DNA of 64,000 bases from Novosphingobium sp. 9 (lineage in GTDB: Bacteria > Pseudomonadota > Alphaproteobacteria > Sphingomonadales > Sphingomonadaceae), in assembly GCF_025340265.1 (NCBI RefSeq), contig NZ_CP022707.1:744501-808500 (forward strand). Direction: 5' to 3'. The position numbers and the translations under genes were made by a program. Positions 35,843 through 43,996 of this stretch are shown here, one piece after another (positions within the stretch are counted from its first letter, which is position 1; each line of letters opens with the position of its first letter). The notes beneath the pieces are model-generated. The model was not told the DNA's origin. It did no database searches and saw only the letters and a list, made by a program, of their open reading frames with translations.

Positions 35843-35881
35843 GGGGCGCGGGGTCCGAAGATCCCGCGCCCCTTTCTGTTT
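35843..35881 (+). terminator. Intrinsic terminator of hom
   Basis: A 10-bp perfect stem (GGGGCGCGGG 35843-35852 with CCCGCGCCCC 35863-35872) with a 10-base loop is followed by TTTCTGTTT. An A-rich stretch before it allows weak function for the converging gene as well. Confidence 0.8.
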
Positions 35882-35903
35882 GGACGGCAAAGGCTGATGG
35901 CCC

Positions 35904-36359
35904 TCAGGGCACTTTCATCTCGCCACGGGCAATCTTGTCGGCATCGGAATCCGCAGGGGCCTGAGGGATGGATTTCAGATCGATCATATAGACCGGCTCG
36001 GGCGTCTTGCCGATGCCGATGCACGAGCCGCGCTTGCTGCAATCGGGCAGGCCGCTGACGTTGGGGGCGTGAAGCTGCCCGTCATCCGTGCCTTTCTTTC
36101 CGGTCGGATCCTCGTCCGTCGTCGAGGGAATGCGATACTTGTCCTTATCCGGTGCACAGACGATGATCTCCCCCGGCCGCCCCGGTTCGGAGCAGCGTTC
36201 GCGCGAGGTCTTGGGGACGAGCGAGCCGCTCAGCAAATTCTGGGCAACGGCGCTGTCCGCCTGCTGGACGGTCTGGTTTTCCTGCCCGAACGCGGGCTGG
36301 ATCATCGTTGCGATAACCAGTGCGGCGGCGCCCAGGTAGGCAGTCCTTCGTCTCGACAA
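35904..36359 (-). CDS. Small secreted protein of unknown function
   Basis: A 151-residue protein with a signal peptide ending near AFGQ (residue 26). The mature part contains four cysteines (RERCSEPG, IIVCAPDKDKYRIP, PDCSKRGSCIG), which suggests two disulfides. The EIIVCAP-x-YRIP pattern recurs in small exported proteins of sphingomonads, but no function is known to me. The start is TTG at 36359 with AGAGGA upstream. An ATG six bases earlier is followed at once by a stop. Confidence 0.6.
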   Translation of the reverse strand: MSRRRTAYLGAAALVIATMIQPAFGQENQTVQQADSAVAQNLLSGSLVPKTSRERCSEPGRPGEIIVCAPDKDKYRIPSTTDEDPTGKKGTDDGQLHAPNVSGLPDCSKRGSCIGIGKTPEPVYMIDLKSIPQAPADSDADKIARGEMKVP

Positions 36360-36419
36360 CTACATGTCCTCTGTCTAAGTCACACCCACTTTGTTTCCAT
36401 GGCATAAACTGGAGAGAAC

Positions 36420-37424
36420 ATGCCCGGCAACCCGACTTCTGCAAGTCCCGATAGGTCGGTTGCTGCCAGTAACGTGCTGGACCGCATTCTGGTTCTCGAA
36501 ATGGTGCGGGTTACGGAGGCGGCGGCGATTGCTGCTTCCGGGCTGGTCGGCCGGGGCGATGAGCGGGCCGCGGATGCCGCTGCCGCCGAGGCGATGCGCC
36601 AGGCGCTCGACGATCTCTACATGGACGGCACTGTCGTGATCGGGGAGGGCGCTCAGGGCGAAGCGCCCGTGCTCTATGTGGGCGAGAAGGTGGGCGGCGC
36701 GCCCGGCAAGGGGCCGAGGATCGATATCGCGCTCGATCCGCTGGAAGGCACGACGATCGCGGCCAAGTCCGGGCCGAACTCGCTGGCGGTGCTGGCGGCG
36801 GCGGAAGAGGGCGCTCTGCTCAACGCGCCGGACGTCTATATGGAGAAGATCGCCGTCGGGCCGGGCTATCCCGAAGGTGTCGTCAGCCTCAGCCGCACGC
36901 CGACCGAGAACGTGCGCGCGCTGGCGGAGGCGAAGGGCGTGCCCGCCGAAGAGATTCTGGTCTGCGTGCTCGACCGCCCCCGGCACGAGGCGCTGATCGC
37001 CGAACTGCGCGAGGTGGGCTGCGGGGTCCAGCTGATCCCCGATGGCGATATCGCCGGGGTGATCGCCGTGACCGACGAGGAAACCACGGTCGACATGTAC
37101 ATGGGCAGCGGCGGCGCCCCTGAAGGCGTGCTGGCGGCGGCGGCATTGCGCTGCGTCGGCGGGCAGATGGAAGGCCGGTTGCTGTTCCGCAACGAGGATG
37201 AGCGTCTGCGCGCGCGGCAATCCGGTATCGAGGATCTCGACCGGATCTATGCGCTGACCGATCTGGCGCGCGGGGACTGCATCTTCGCGGCGACCGGCGT
37301 CACGCACGGCACGCTGCTGGGCGGGGTCAAGCGCCTGAAAGGCGGGAAGATGACGACCGAGAGCGTGGTCATGCGCGCCAGTTCGGGCACGGTTCGCTGG
37401 ATCCGGGGCGAGCACCGCTACTGA
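36420..37424 (+). CDS. glpX: Class II fructose-1,6-bisphosphatase
   Basis: A 334-residue GlpX-type phosphatase of gluconeogenesis. The conserved blocks are VIGEGAQGEAPVLYVGE, DPLEGTT (metal and phosphate site), YMEKIAVGP, VLDRPRH and TGVTHGTLL. The length matches E. coli GlpX (336). The ATG at 36420 follows GGAGAG by two to three bases, a little close. Confidence 0.92.
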   Translation: MPGNPTSASPDRSVAASNVLDRILVLEMVRVTEAAAIAASGLVGRGDERAADAAAAEAMRQALDDLYMDGTVVIGEGAQGEAPVLYVGEKVGGAPGKGPRIDIALDPLEGTTIAAKSGPNSLAVLAAAEEGALLNAPDVYMEKIAVGPGYPEGVVSLSRTPTENVRALAEAKGVPAEEILVCVLDRPRHEALIAELREVGCGVQLIPDGDIAGVIAVTDEETTVDMYMGSGGAPEGVLAAAALRCVGGQMEGRLLFRNEDERLRARQSGIEDLDRIYALTDLARGDCIFAATGVTHGTLLGGVKRLKGGKMTTESVVMRASSGTVRWIRGEHRY

Positions 37425-37591
37425 GCGGGGCCGGAGGCGTTCGCCCGCCTCCCACCATCGAAAAACCGCGGGTTCACTATTGCAATCCCGTGACTCATGG
37501 CTAGAGGCGTGCGCGTCCGGCGGGCGGTCGGGCGTGGAGCCGTTTCCGGTCCGACTGTGTCGGCTCAACGGCTCTACGATTTTGGTTTATC

Positions 37592-37636
37592 GCATTTTCC
37601 GGGTCATCAGGCGATTTCCGCCTGATTAGAAAATGC
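37592..37636. repeat. Nested inverted repeat upstream of prs
   Basis: An outer stem GCATTTTC (37592-37599) / GAAAATGC (37629-37636) encloses an inner stem ATCAGGCG (37606-37613) / CGCCTGAT (37619-37626) with the loop ATTTC. The whole 45-base cruciform-like element ends 18 bases before the prs start and is AT-rich compared with its surroundings. It could be a small dispersed palindromic element or a leader structure that controls prs. Confidence 0.55.
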
Positions 37637-37654
37637 TCTAGTCGGGGAATCGCC

Positions 37655-38590
37655 ATGAAGATCATGTCAGGCAACAGCAACCTGCCGCTCGCGCGTGCGA
37701 TCGCGGCCTATCTGGAACTGCCGTTGACCGATGCCAGCGTGCGTCGTTTCGCCGACGAGGAAGTCTTCGTCGAAATCCACGAGAACGTGCGTGGCGAGGA
37801 CGTGTTCATCGTCCAGCCGACGAACTACCCCGCGAACGACAACCTGATGGAACTGCTGATCTGCATCGACGCGCTGCGCCGGGCCTCGGCACGCCGCATC
37901 ACCGCTGTCGTGCCGTACTTCGGCTATGCCCGTCAGGACCGCAAGCCCGGCCCGCGCACGCCGATCTCGGCCAAGCTGGTCGCCAACCTGATCACCGAGG
38001 CGGGCGCCGATCGCGTCCTGTCGGCGGACCTCCATGCCGGACAGATCCAGGGCTTCTTCGACATCCCGACCGACAACCTGTTCGCAGCGCCGGTCATGGC
38101 CGCCGACATCCAGGCCCGCTACGGCGACCAGTCGCTGATGGTGGTCTCGCCCGACGTCGGCGGTGTGGTTCGCGCCCGCGCCCTCGCCAAGCGCCTTGAC
38201 AACGCCCCGCTGGCGATCGTCGACAAGCGCCGCGACAAGCCCGGCCAGTCGGAAGTCATGAACATCATCGGCGATGTGAAGGGCCGCGCCTGCATCCTGA
38301 TCGACGACATCATCGATTCGGGCGGCACGCTGTGCAACGCAGCGCAGGCACTGATGGACGAGGGCGCCGCCAGCGTCACCGCCTACATCACCCACGGCGT
38401 GCTTTCGGGCGCTGCGGTCAGCCGCGTCACCAACTCGGCGCTCAAGGAACTGGTCATCACCGATTCGATCCAGGCGACCGATGCGGTCAAGGCTTCGGAC
38501 AAGATCCGAGTGCTGACCATCGCGCCGCTGATCGGCGAGGCGATCCGCCGCATTGCCGACGAAAGCTCGGTCTCCAGCCTGTTCGACTGA
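37655..38590 (+). CDS. prs: Ribose-phosphate pyrophosphokinase
   Basis: A 311-residue enzyme that makes PRPP from ribose 5-phosphate and ATP for nucleotide, histidine and tryptophan synthesis. Motifs include [29 protein letters not shown], the flexible-loop/catalytic [14 protein letters not shown] and the PRPP loop [13 protein letters not shown]. The length is standard (E. coli 315). A nested palindrome occupies its leader. Confidence 0.95.
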   Translation: MKIMSGNSNLPLARAIAAYLELPLTDASVRRFADEEVFVEIHENVRGEDVFIVQPTNYPANDNLMELLICIDALRRASARRITAVVPYFGYARQDRKPGPRTPISAKLVANLITEAGADRVLSADLHAGQIQGFFDIPTDNLFAAPVMAADIQARYGDQSLMVVSPDVGGVVRARALAKRLDNAPLAIVDKRRDKPGQSEVMNIIGDVKGRACILIDDIIDSGGTLCNAAQALMDEGAASVTAYITHGVLSGAAVSRVTNSALKELVITDSIQATDAVKASDKIRVLTIAPLIGEAIRRIADESSVSSLFD

Positions 38591-38603
38591 TTCTATTCCG
38601 CCT

Positions 38604-38628
38604 CTGGGAGCGCGCTCAGCGCTCCCAG
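38604..38628. terminator. Hairpin between prs and araC-type gene
   Basis: A perfect 10-bp stem (CTGGGAGCGC / GCGCTCCCAG) with the loop GCTCA overlaps the last codons of the converging regulator gene. There is no T run on either side, so termination may be rho-dependent or weak. Confidence 0.5.
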
Positions 38629-39563
38629 GGACGACTTTCGCCCGGTTGCAGGCGCTTGAGCGCTTCGAGCCGATGCGCCTGACGCGATTCCAGCGCCAGC
38701 GTCATGATCGGTTGCGGTGTGGCGACGAAATGGCGCGGCGACATGCCGAACAGTTCGGTGAACTCGCGGATCAGGTGGCTTTCATCGTAATAGCGCAGCA
38801 CGATGGCCTCGCCCTCGGCCTCGTCGGCGACGCCGCGCAAGTGGCTCGCCATGTCGAGCGCGCGGGCCCGGCGCAGCACCTTCTTGGGGGACAGCCCGAA
38901 ATCGCGCGCGATCACCCGCTCCAGCTTGCGTCGCTCCACCCCGCAGCGCTCCGCAGCTTCGGCGACCGTCATCGTCGGGTTGACGAAGGCCAGTTCCTCG
39001 AAAGCGACCGTGACCGGATCGGGCAGTTTGCCGCCAGCCCGTGCGACGGCCTTGCGCAGATGGTCCTCGATCGTGGTGATCCAGTCCTCGGGCGAGCCAT
39101 CGGGCGTGAGCGCGGCGATGATCGCTTCGGGGTCTACGGTCGAGGCATCGGTCGGGCGGATGCGGTCCAGCGTGTCGGGCGGCAGGGGCGTGCCCAGCGC
39201 GGCGCAGGCACCGGGGCGAAGATGGATGCCCACACTGATGAAGCTGCCGGTGACGCTGATCGGCATCTTGCGGCGCTGCGGGCCGAAGAACATCGCCTCG
39301 CGCCTTGCCGTGAGAGGCCCGTCTGCCGTTTCCGCCGCCCAGTCTCCCGCGAGCTGGATGCGGACGCACGACACGTCGTTGAGCAGACCGCAGGACAGCG
39401 TGTAATCGGCCGGCATATCGACCTTGGTCACATAGAAGCGCCCGACGTAGGGCTCAAGGTCGGGCGCCGGGGCCCGGTTATAGGAGATCGGCTGGCCGTC
39501 TCGCGTAACTCCTTGAACCGGCTCGATCTGGCTATCGAGCGCCGGTGAGCGCTTATGCTGCAT
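38616..39563 (-). CDS. AraC-family transcriptional regulator
   Basis: A 315-residue regulator with a C-terminal AraC/XylS DNA-binding domain: first helix-turn-helix at AEAAERCGVERRKLERVIA, then DFGLSPKKVLRRAR, and the second at YDESHLIREFTELFGMSPRHF. The N-terminal 180 residues form an unrecognised sensing domain. It resembles the second AraC protein at 41900 in the DNA-binding region. Target genes are not evident. Confidence 0.8.
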   Translation of the reverse strand: MQHKRSPALDSQIEPVQGVTRDGQPISYNRAPAPDLEPYVGRFYVTKVDMPADYTLSCGLLNDVSCVRIQLAGDWAAETADGPLTARREAMFFGPQRRKMPISVTGSFISVGIHLRPGACAALGTPLPPDTLDRIRPTDASTVDPEAIIAALTPDGSPEDWITTIEDHLRKAVARAGGKLPDPVTVAFEELAFVNPTMTVAEAAERCGVERRKLERVIARDFGLSPKKVLRRARALDMASHLRGVADEAEGEAIVLRYYDESHLIREFTELFGMSPRHFVATPQPIMTLALESRQAHRLEALKRLQPGESRPWER

Positions 39564-39714
39564 TCCCCTGATTCCGTCTTTTGCGACCCGCTATGTTACC
39601 GCGGAACACATAAGATAGAAAACCCTTTCCTTGCGGGCAATTAGGGAAATGTGCCGAGAAGCATTGGTTGCGGCTGCATTTTCTTACAGGTTCGATGGTA
39701 AATCTCGCTTTGGC

Positions 39715-39744
39715 GCCATCTGCCGTAGGGCCATCTGCCGTAGG
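39715..39744. repeat. Two tandem 15-bp repeats before hisN
   Basis: GCCATCTGCCGTAGG occurs twice head to tail, at 39715-39729 and 39730-39744, in the 220-base gap between the AraC gene and hisN. It could be paired binding sites or a slippage product. Confidence 0.5.
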
Positions 39745-39783
39745 GGTTGACCATGGCGTGGTGTCCGGCGCAGAGCACAGGGC

Positions 39784-40569
39784 ATGAAGATCGACGCCGA
39801 ACTCGCCCTCGCCCGCCGCCTTGCCGATGCCGCCGGCGATGCGATTCGCCCGCATTTCCGCAACAGCGTTCCGATTGAGACCAAGGGCGATGCCTCGCCG
39901 GTCACGCTGGCGGACCGCGCTGCCGAAGAGGCGATGCGCCGGATCATCAAAGCGGAATTCCCGCGCGACGGCATCATCGGTGAGGAGTTCGGCACCGAGG
40001 AGGGCACCTCGGGCCGGACCTGGGTGCTCGATCCCATCGATGGCACGGTCTCGTTCATCGCCGGGCGGCCGATCTTCGGCACGCTGATCGCGCTGCTCGT
40101 CGATGGCTGGCCGGTTCTGGGCGTGATCGACCAGCCGATCCTGCGCGAACGCTGGATCGGGGCTACCGGGCGCGAGACGACCTTCAACGATCGCCCGATC
40201 CGCACGCGCCCCTGCCGCGAGCTGTCGCAGGCGATGCTGGCGACCACCGGGCCGCACTATTTCGACAATCACCAGGGCGAGCACTTCATGGCACTGGCCG
40301 CCAAGACCGATCACAAGCGCATGGTGATGGGTGGTGACTGCTATAACTACGGACTGCTGGCGAGCGGTCATCTCGACGTGGTCTGCGAGGCCGGGCTCAA
40401 GCTGCACGACTGGGCGGCGCTGGTGCCGGTGGTCGAAGGCGCGGGCGGCACGATGTGCGACTGGAACGGCGAGCCGCTCAACGCCGACAGCGACGGGCAT
40501 GTTCTGGCGATGGGCGATCCCGCGCGTCTGGAAGACGTGGTCGAGGCGCTGGCCTGCCACCACCACTGA
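39784..40569 (+). CDS. hisN: Histidinol-phosphatase (inositol monophosphatase family)
   Basis: A 261-residue metal-dependent phosphatase. The IMPase signatures are GEEFG (metal ligand Glu), WVLDPIDGT and the C-terminal KLHDWAALVPVVEGAGG. The FIAGRPIFGTLIAL stretch matches the HisN branch, which dephosphorylates histidinol phosphate in histidine synthesis in many alphaproteobacteria. A general inositol-phosphatase role cannot be excluded. The ATG at 39784 starts the family N-terminus (MKIDAELALARRLADAAG). Confidence 0.8.
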   Translation: MKIDAELALARRLADAAGDAIRPHFRNSVPIETKGDASPVTLADRAAEEAMRRIIKAEFPRDGIIGEEFGTEEGTSGRTWVLDPIDGTVSFIAGRPIFGTLIALLVDGWPVLGVIDQPILRERWIGATGRETTFNDRPIRTRPCRELSQAMLATTGPHYFDNHQGEHFMALAAKTDHKRMVMGGDCYNYGLLASGHLDVVCEAGLKLHDWAALVPVVEGAGGTMCDWNGEPLNADSDGHVLAMGDPARLEDVVEALACHHH

Positions 40570-40582
40570 GGTTCTGGTCATC

Positions 40583-40993
40583 GTGCTGCGGCGACGGCTT
40601 TTCGTCTATGGCACGCTGCAACCGCAAGCCGATACGCCGATGGCGCGCTGGCTGGCCGGGCGGACGGTCGAGAGCGTCGCAGCCACCGTGCCGGGGCGGC
40701 TATATGCCATCCCCGATCCTCGCGGCTGGTATCCGGCCGGGGTTGCCGCCGCCGATGCCGCGATTGCGGGCGCGCTGTTGACGCTCGATCTCGCTGCGAA
40801 CGATCTCGCGCGTCTCGATCGCTACGAAGGGCGCGATTATCGCCGGACTATGGTGCGGGCGAGGGCAGGCGGTGCGCTTGTCGCCGCGCAGGCGTGGCGA
40901 TGGGATCGCCAACTGCCTGCGAGGGCAAGGCCGGTGCCAAGCGGCGATTTCCGGCGCTGGCTCGATCTGACCGGGCATCGTGCATTCCGCTGA
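40583..40993 (+). CDS. Gamma-glutamylcyclotransferase (AIG2-like) family protein
   Basis: A 136-residue protein with the cyclotransferase fold signature LFVYGTLQP at the N-terminus and LDRYEGRDYRR in the middle (the latter with the conserved E-G). Family members cyclise gamma-glutamyl amines, or their substrate is unknown. The start is GTG at 40583, 13 bases after hisN, with GAGG upstream. It is probably co-transcribed with hisN. Confidence 0.7.
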   Translation: MLRRRLFVYGTLQPQADTPMARWLAGRTVESVAATVPGRLYAIPDPRGWYPAGVAAADAAIAGALLTLDLAANDLARLDRYEGRDYRRTMVRARAGGALVAAQAWRWDRQLPARARPVPSGDFRRWLDLTGHRAFR

Positions 40994-41030
40994 TCGCGGC
41001 GCCGACAATCGCGGTGCTCCAGCGAATCTC

Positions 41031-41066
41031 TTGCTTTTGCCCGCAGACCCCCTTATGGGCGCGCCC
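41031..41066 (+). promoter_or_regulatory. Possible promoter and palindrome in the rpmI leader
   Basis: TTGCTT (41031-41036) and TTATGG (41053-41058), 16 bases apart, resemble a vegetative promoter. A perfect palindrome GGGCGCGCCC (41057-41066) and a small stem CCTGGC/GCCAGG (41093-41114) lie in the leader before rpmI, where ribosomal protein autoregulation is common. Confidence 0.35.
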
Positions 41067-41148
41067 TTCATAGACACGCAATTCATGGCCCGCCTGGCGA
41101 AAAGGGCTGCCAGGGCTGGTTGGACGTGTCCCTGAACAGGAGACAAAA

Positions 41149-41352
41149 ATGCCCAAGCTGAAGACCAAGAGCGGCGTCAAGAAGCGCTTCAAGCTCACTG
41201 CCACTGGCAAGATCAAGCATGGTGTGGCTGGCAAGCGCCACCGCCTCATGAGCCACAACGGCAAGTACATCCGCCAGAATCGCGGCACCGACGTCATTTC
41301 CGACGCCGATGCAAAGACGATCAAGAAGTGGGCGCCCTACGGGCTGAACTGA
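41149..41352 (+). CDS. rpmI: 50S ribosomal protein L35
   Basis: A 67-residue basic protein ([38 protein letters not shown]) of standard L35 length. GGAGA lies 7 bases before the ATG. infC, its usual upstream neighbour, is not present. rplT follows after 13 bases. Confidence 0.95.
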   Translation: MPKLKTKSGVKKRFKLTATGKIKHGVAGKRHRLMSHNGKYIRQNRGTDVISDADAKTIKKWAPYGLN

Positions 41353-41365
41353 GGAGCGCTAGACT

Positions 41366-41725
41366 ATGAGCCGTATCAAGAGGGGTGTAACCACCCGCGC
41401 CAAGCACAAGCGTATTCTGGACCAGGCCAAGGGTTACCGTGGCCGTCGCAAGAATACCATCCGCGTTGCCCGTCAGGCCGTCGAAAAGGCCGGCCAGTAC
41501 GCCTATCGCGACCGCAAGGTTAAGAAGCGCACCTTCCGCGCCCTGTGGATCCAGCGCATCAACGCTGCCGTTCGCAACGAAGGCCTGACCTACTCGCAGT
41601 TCATGCACGGCGTTAAGCTGGCCGGCATCGAACTCGACCGCAAGACCATGGCGGACCTCGCCATGAACGAAGGCGGCGTGTTCTCGACTGTGATCGCACA
41701 GGCGAAGGCTGCTCTTCCGGCCTGA
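41366..41725 (+). CDS. rplT: 50S ribosomal protein L20
   Basis: A 119-residue basic protein with the L20 start [18 protein letters not shown] and the block [22 protein letters not shown]. It helps nucleate 23S rRNA folding. It is co-transcribed with rpmI, and a terminator follows. Confidence 0.96.
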   Translation: MSRIKRGVTTRAKHKRILDQAKGYRGRRKNTIRVARQAVEKAGQYAYRDRKVKKRTFRALWIQRINAAVRNEGLTYSQFMHGVKLAGIELDRKTMADLAMNEGGVFSTVIAQAKAALPA

Positions 41726-41810
41726 ACCGGCCGAACGGTTGAAGTGCTGGTTACAGGACTTTAATCGATACTCGGGGCTTGCTCCTGAGTACATGAGCGA
41801 AATAGATTAA

Positions 41811-41840
41811 GGCGTCAGAGGTCCTCTCTGGCGCCTTTTT
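41811..41840 (+). terminator. Intrinsic terminator of rpmI-rplT
   Basis: A 10-bp stem (GGCGTCAGAG / CTCTGGCGCC, one G-U) with the loop GTCCT is followed by five T. A second, imperfect hairpin lies between rplT and this one (about 41769-41791). Confidence 0.85.
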
Positions 41841-41899
41841 CATTGTCAAAAACAAGAAATATCACCATATCTTCCTGAAAGATAAGGGGAATAACGGGG

Positions 41900-42757
41900 A
41901 TGACGGTCGCGCCCGATTACCGGGTCAGTATTCGCAGCTTTCCAGGCCCTGCGAGCCTGCGACCGTTCGTGGCCGAATTCGTGCTGTCCGACGTCGTTGT
42001 CGAGCATGGCGGCATGATCGAGGATGTGCTTTTCCCGGACCTTGCGACCCTGCGCTTCAATCTCGGTCTTCGCGGCGAGGGCTGGATGCGCAATGGCGGC
42101 CATCTGGCCGATTGTGATTTCGTCGTGGTCGGCCCGCTGATGAACGATGTGCGGTTCCGGCTCGGCAGCTATCGCCAGTGGACGGTCGCGCTGACGCCGC
42201 TGGGCTGGGCAAGCTTCATCGGGGTATCTGCGGCGGACTATGCCAACCGCATGGCCGATGGCATGGCGGACCCGGTCTTCGCCCCCTTTCGCCCGCTGCG
42301 CTCGGCAATCTACGGACAGGCCTCGGATGCGCCGGGAGAGCTGGAGCGCATCGTCACTTTCTTCGAGACCATGGCGCAGCAGAGCGAGCCGCAGGCCGGA
42401 GCGATCGAGGCGATGCAGGCCGCGCTCGCCGATCCGACGGTGGACAGCGTGGACATGCTGGCCGAACGGCTGGGCATCGCCAAGCGTAGCATCGAGCGGC
42501 TGGCGCTGCGCTGTTTCGGATTCTCGCCCAAGATGCTGCTGCGCCGTGCGCGCTTCGTGCGCAGTCTGGTCGACTTTTCGGTCGATCCGTCCGGGCGCTG
42601 GATCGGCGCCATCGATGCGGCCTATCACGATCAGGCGCATTTCGTGCGCGACTTCCGCGAGTTCATGGGCATGACCCCGCGCGAATATGCCCAGCAGCCG
42701 CACCCGATCAGCGGGGCTGTGCTGCGCGAGCGGGCGCGGCTGGCCGCGCGGTTCTGA
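41900..42757 (+). CDS. AraC-family transcriptional regulator
   Basis: A 285-residue regulator. The C-terminal DNA-binding domain has SVDMLAERLGIAKRSIERLALR, FGFSPKMLLRRAR and YHDQAHFVRDFREFMGMTPREYA. The N-terminal domain with VLFPDLATLRFNLG resembles the DUF6597-type sensor region. It sits between rplT and pheS, a place where these translation genes are often adjacent, so it looks like an insertion. It is related to the regulator at 38616 in the DNA-binding part. Confidence 0.82.
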   Translation: MTVAPDYRVSIRSFPGPASLRPFVAEFVLSDVVVEHGGMIEDVLFPDLATLRFNLGLRGEGWMRNGGHLADCDFVVVGPLMNDVRFRLGSYRQWTVALTPLGWASFIGVSAADYANRMADGMADPVFAPFRPLRSAIYGQASDAPGELERIVTFFETMAQQSEPQAGAIEAMQAALADPTVDSVDMLAERLGIAKRSIERLALRCFGFSPKMLLRRARFVRSLVDFSVDPSGRWIGAIDAAYHDQAHFVRDFREFMGMTPREYAQQPHPISGAVLRERARLAARF

Positions 42758-42875
42758 TCGGGCGCTGCGCTTCTGATCGGGCTTCGCAAACGCGTCTTGC
42801 CGTTTGCGCTTTGGCGGCATCCTTTCTAAGGACCGGCCTTCCGATCCTTTTGAACAACCAGCCAGGCAGACACCC

Positions 42876-43973
42876 ATGGATTACGCAGCAACCGGCCAGG
42901 AGGCGATCGCGCGCATCGTCGCGGCCACCGATCTCGAAACGCTCGAGGCGCTGCGGGTCGAGTTTCTGGGCAAGCAGGGTTCGATTTCGGGCCTGCTCAA
43001 GACGCTGGGCAAGCTCGATCCCGAGGCCCGCAAGGTCGAAGGGCCCAAGATCCAGGGCCTGCGCGAAGAGGTCAGCAACGCGCTGACCGCCCGCAAGGAC
43101 GCGCTGGAAAGCGCCGCGCTCGAAGCGCGTCTCGCCGCTGAGACCGTGGACCTCTCGCTGCCCGCGCCCGAGGCCCCGCGCGGCTCGGTCCACCCCATCG
43201 CGCAGGTGATGGACGAACTGGCCGAAATCTTCGCCGACATGGGCTTTGCCGTCGCCTCCGGTCCCGAGATCGAGGACGACTGGCACAACTTCACCGCGCT
43301 CAACATGCCCGAAAGCCATCCGGCGCGCGCGATGCACGACACGTTCTATTTCCCGGACCGTGATGAGGCGGGCCGCGAGATGCTGCTGCGCACGCACACC
43401 TCGCCGGTGCAGATGCGCACGATGCTGGCGCAGGGTGCGCCGCTTCGCATCATCGCGCCGGGCCGCGTCTATCGCTCGGACAGCGATGCCACGCACACGC
43501 CGATGTTCCATCAGGTCGAAGGTCTGGTGATCGACAAGGACGTACATCTCGGTCACCTGAAGTGGACGCTGGAGACCTTCCTCAAGGCCTTCTTCGAGCG
43601 CGAGGACATCGTCCTGCGCCTGCGCCCCAGCTACTTCCCGTTCACCGAACCCTCGATCGAAGTCGACATCGGCTATACGCTCATCAACGGCAAGCGCGTG
43701 GTCGGCGGCGATCCGTCCAAGGGTGAGGGCGGCTGGATGGAAGTGCTCGGCAGCGGCATGGTCAACCGCCGCGTCGTCGAGTTCGGCGGCCTCGACCCCG
43801 AACAGTGGCAGGGCTTCGCCTTCGGCATCGGCGTCGATCGCCTCGCCATGCTGAAATACGGCATGGACGATCTGCGCGCCTTCTTCGACGGCGATCATCG
43901 CTGGCTCAACCACTACGGTTTCTCCGCGCTCGACGTGCCGACCCTCTCGGGCGGTGTCGGCACCCCGGCCTGA
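42876..43973 (+). CDS. pheS: Phenylalanine-tRNA ligase alpha subunit
   Basis: A 365-residue class II synthetase subunit. The N-terminal coiled coil (about 1-90) binds tRNA. The catalytic core shows [14 protein letters not shown], the motif 2 region [20 protein letters not shown] and motif 3 [22 protein letters not shown]. The ATG at 42876 gives [10 protein letters not shown]. It is followed by pheT after 23 bases. Confidence 0.95.
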   Translation: MDYAATGQEAIARIVAATDLETLEALRVEFLGKQGSISGLLKTLGKLDPEARKVEGPKIQGLREEVSNALTARKDALESAALEARLAAETVDLSLPAPEAPRGSVHPIAQVMDELAEIFADMGFAVASGPEIEDDWHNFTALNMPESHPARAMHDTFYFPDRDEAGREMLLRTHTSPVQMRTMLAQGAPLRIIAPGRVYRSDSDATHTPMFHQVEGLVIDKDVHLGHLKWTLETFLKAFFEREDIVLRLRPSYFPFTEPSIEVDIGYTLINGKRVVGGDPSKGEGGWMEVLGSGMVNRRVVEFGGLDPEQWQGFAFGIGVDRLAMLKYGMDDLRAFFDGDHRWLNHYGFSALDVPTLSGGVGTPA

Positions 43974-43996
43974 CGCGCGACAAGGATACGACGGAC

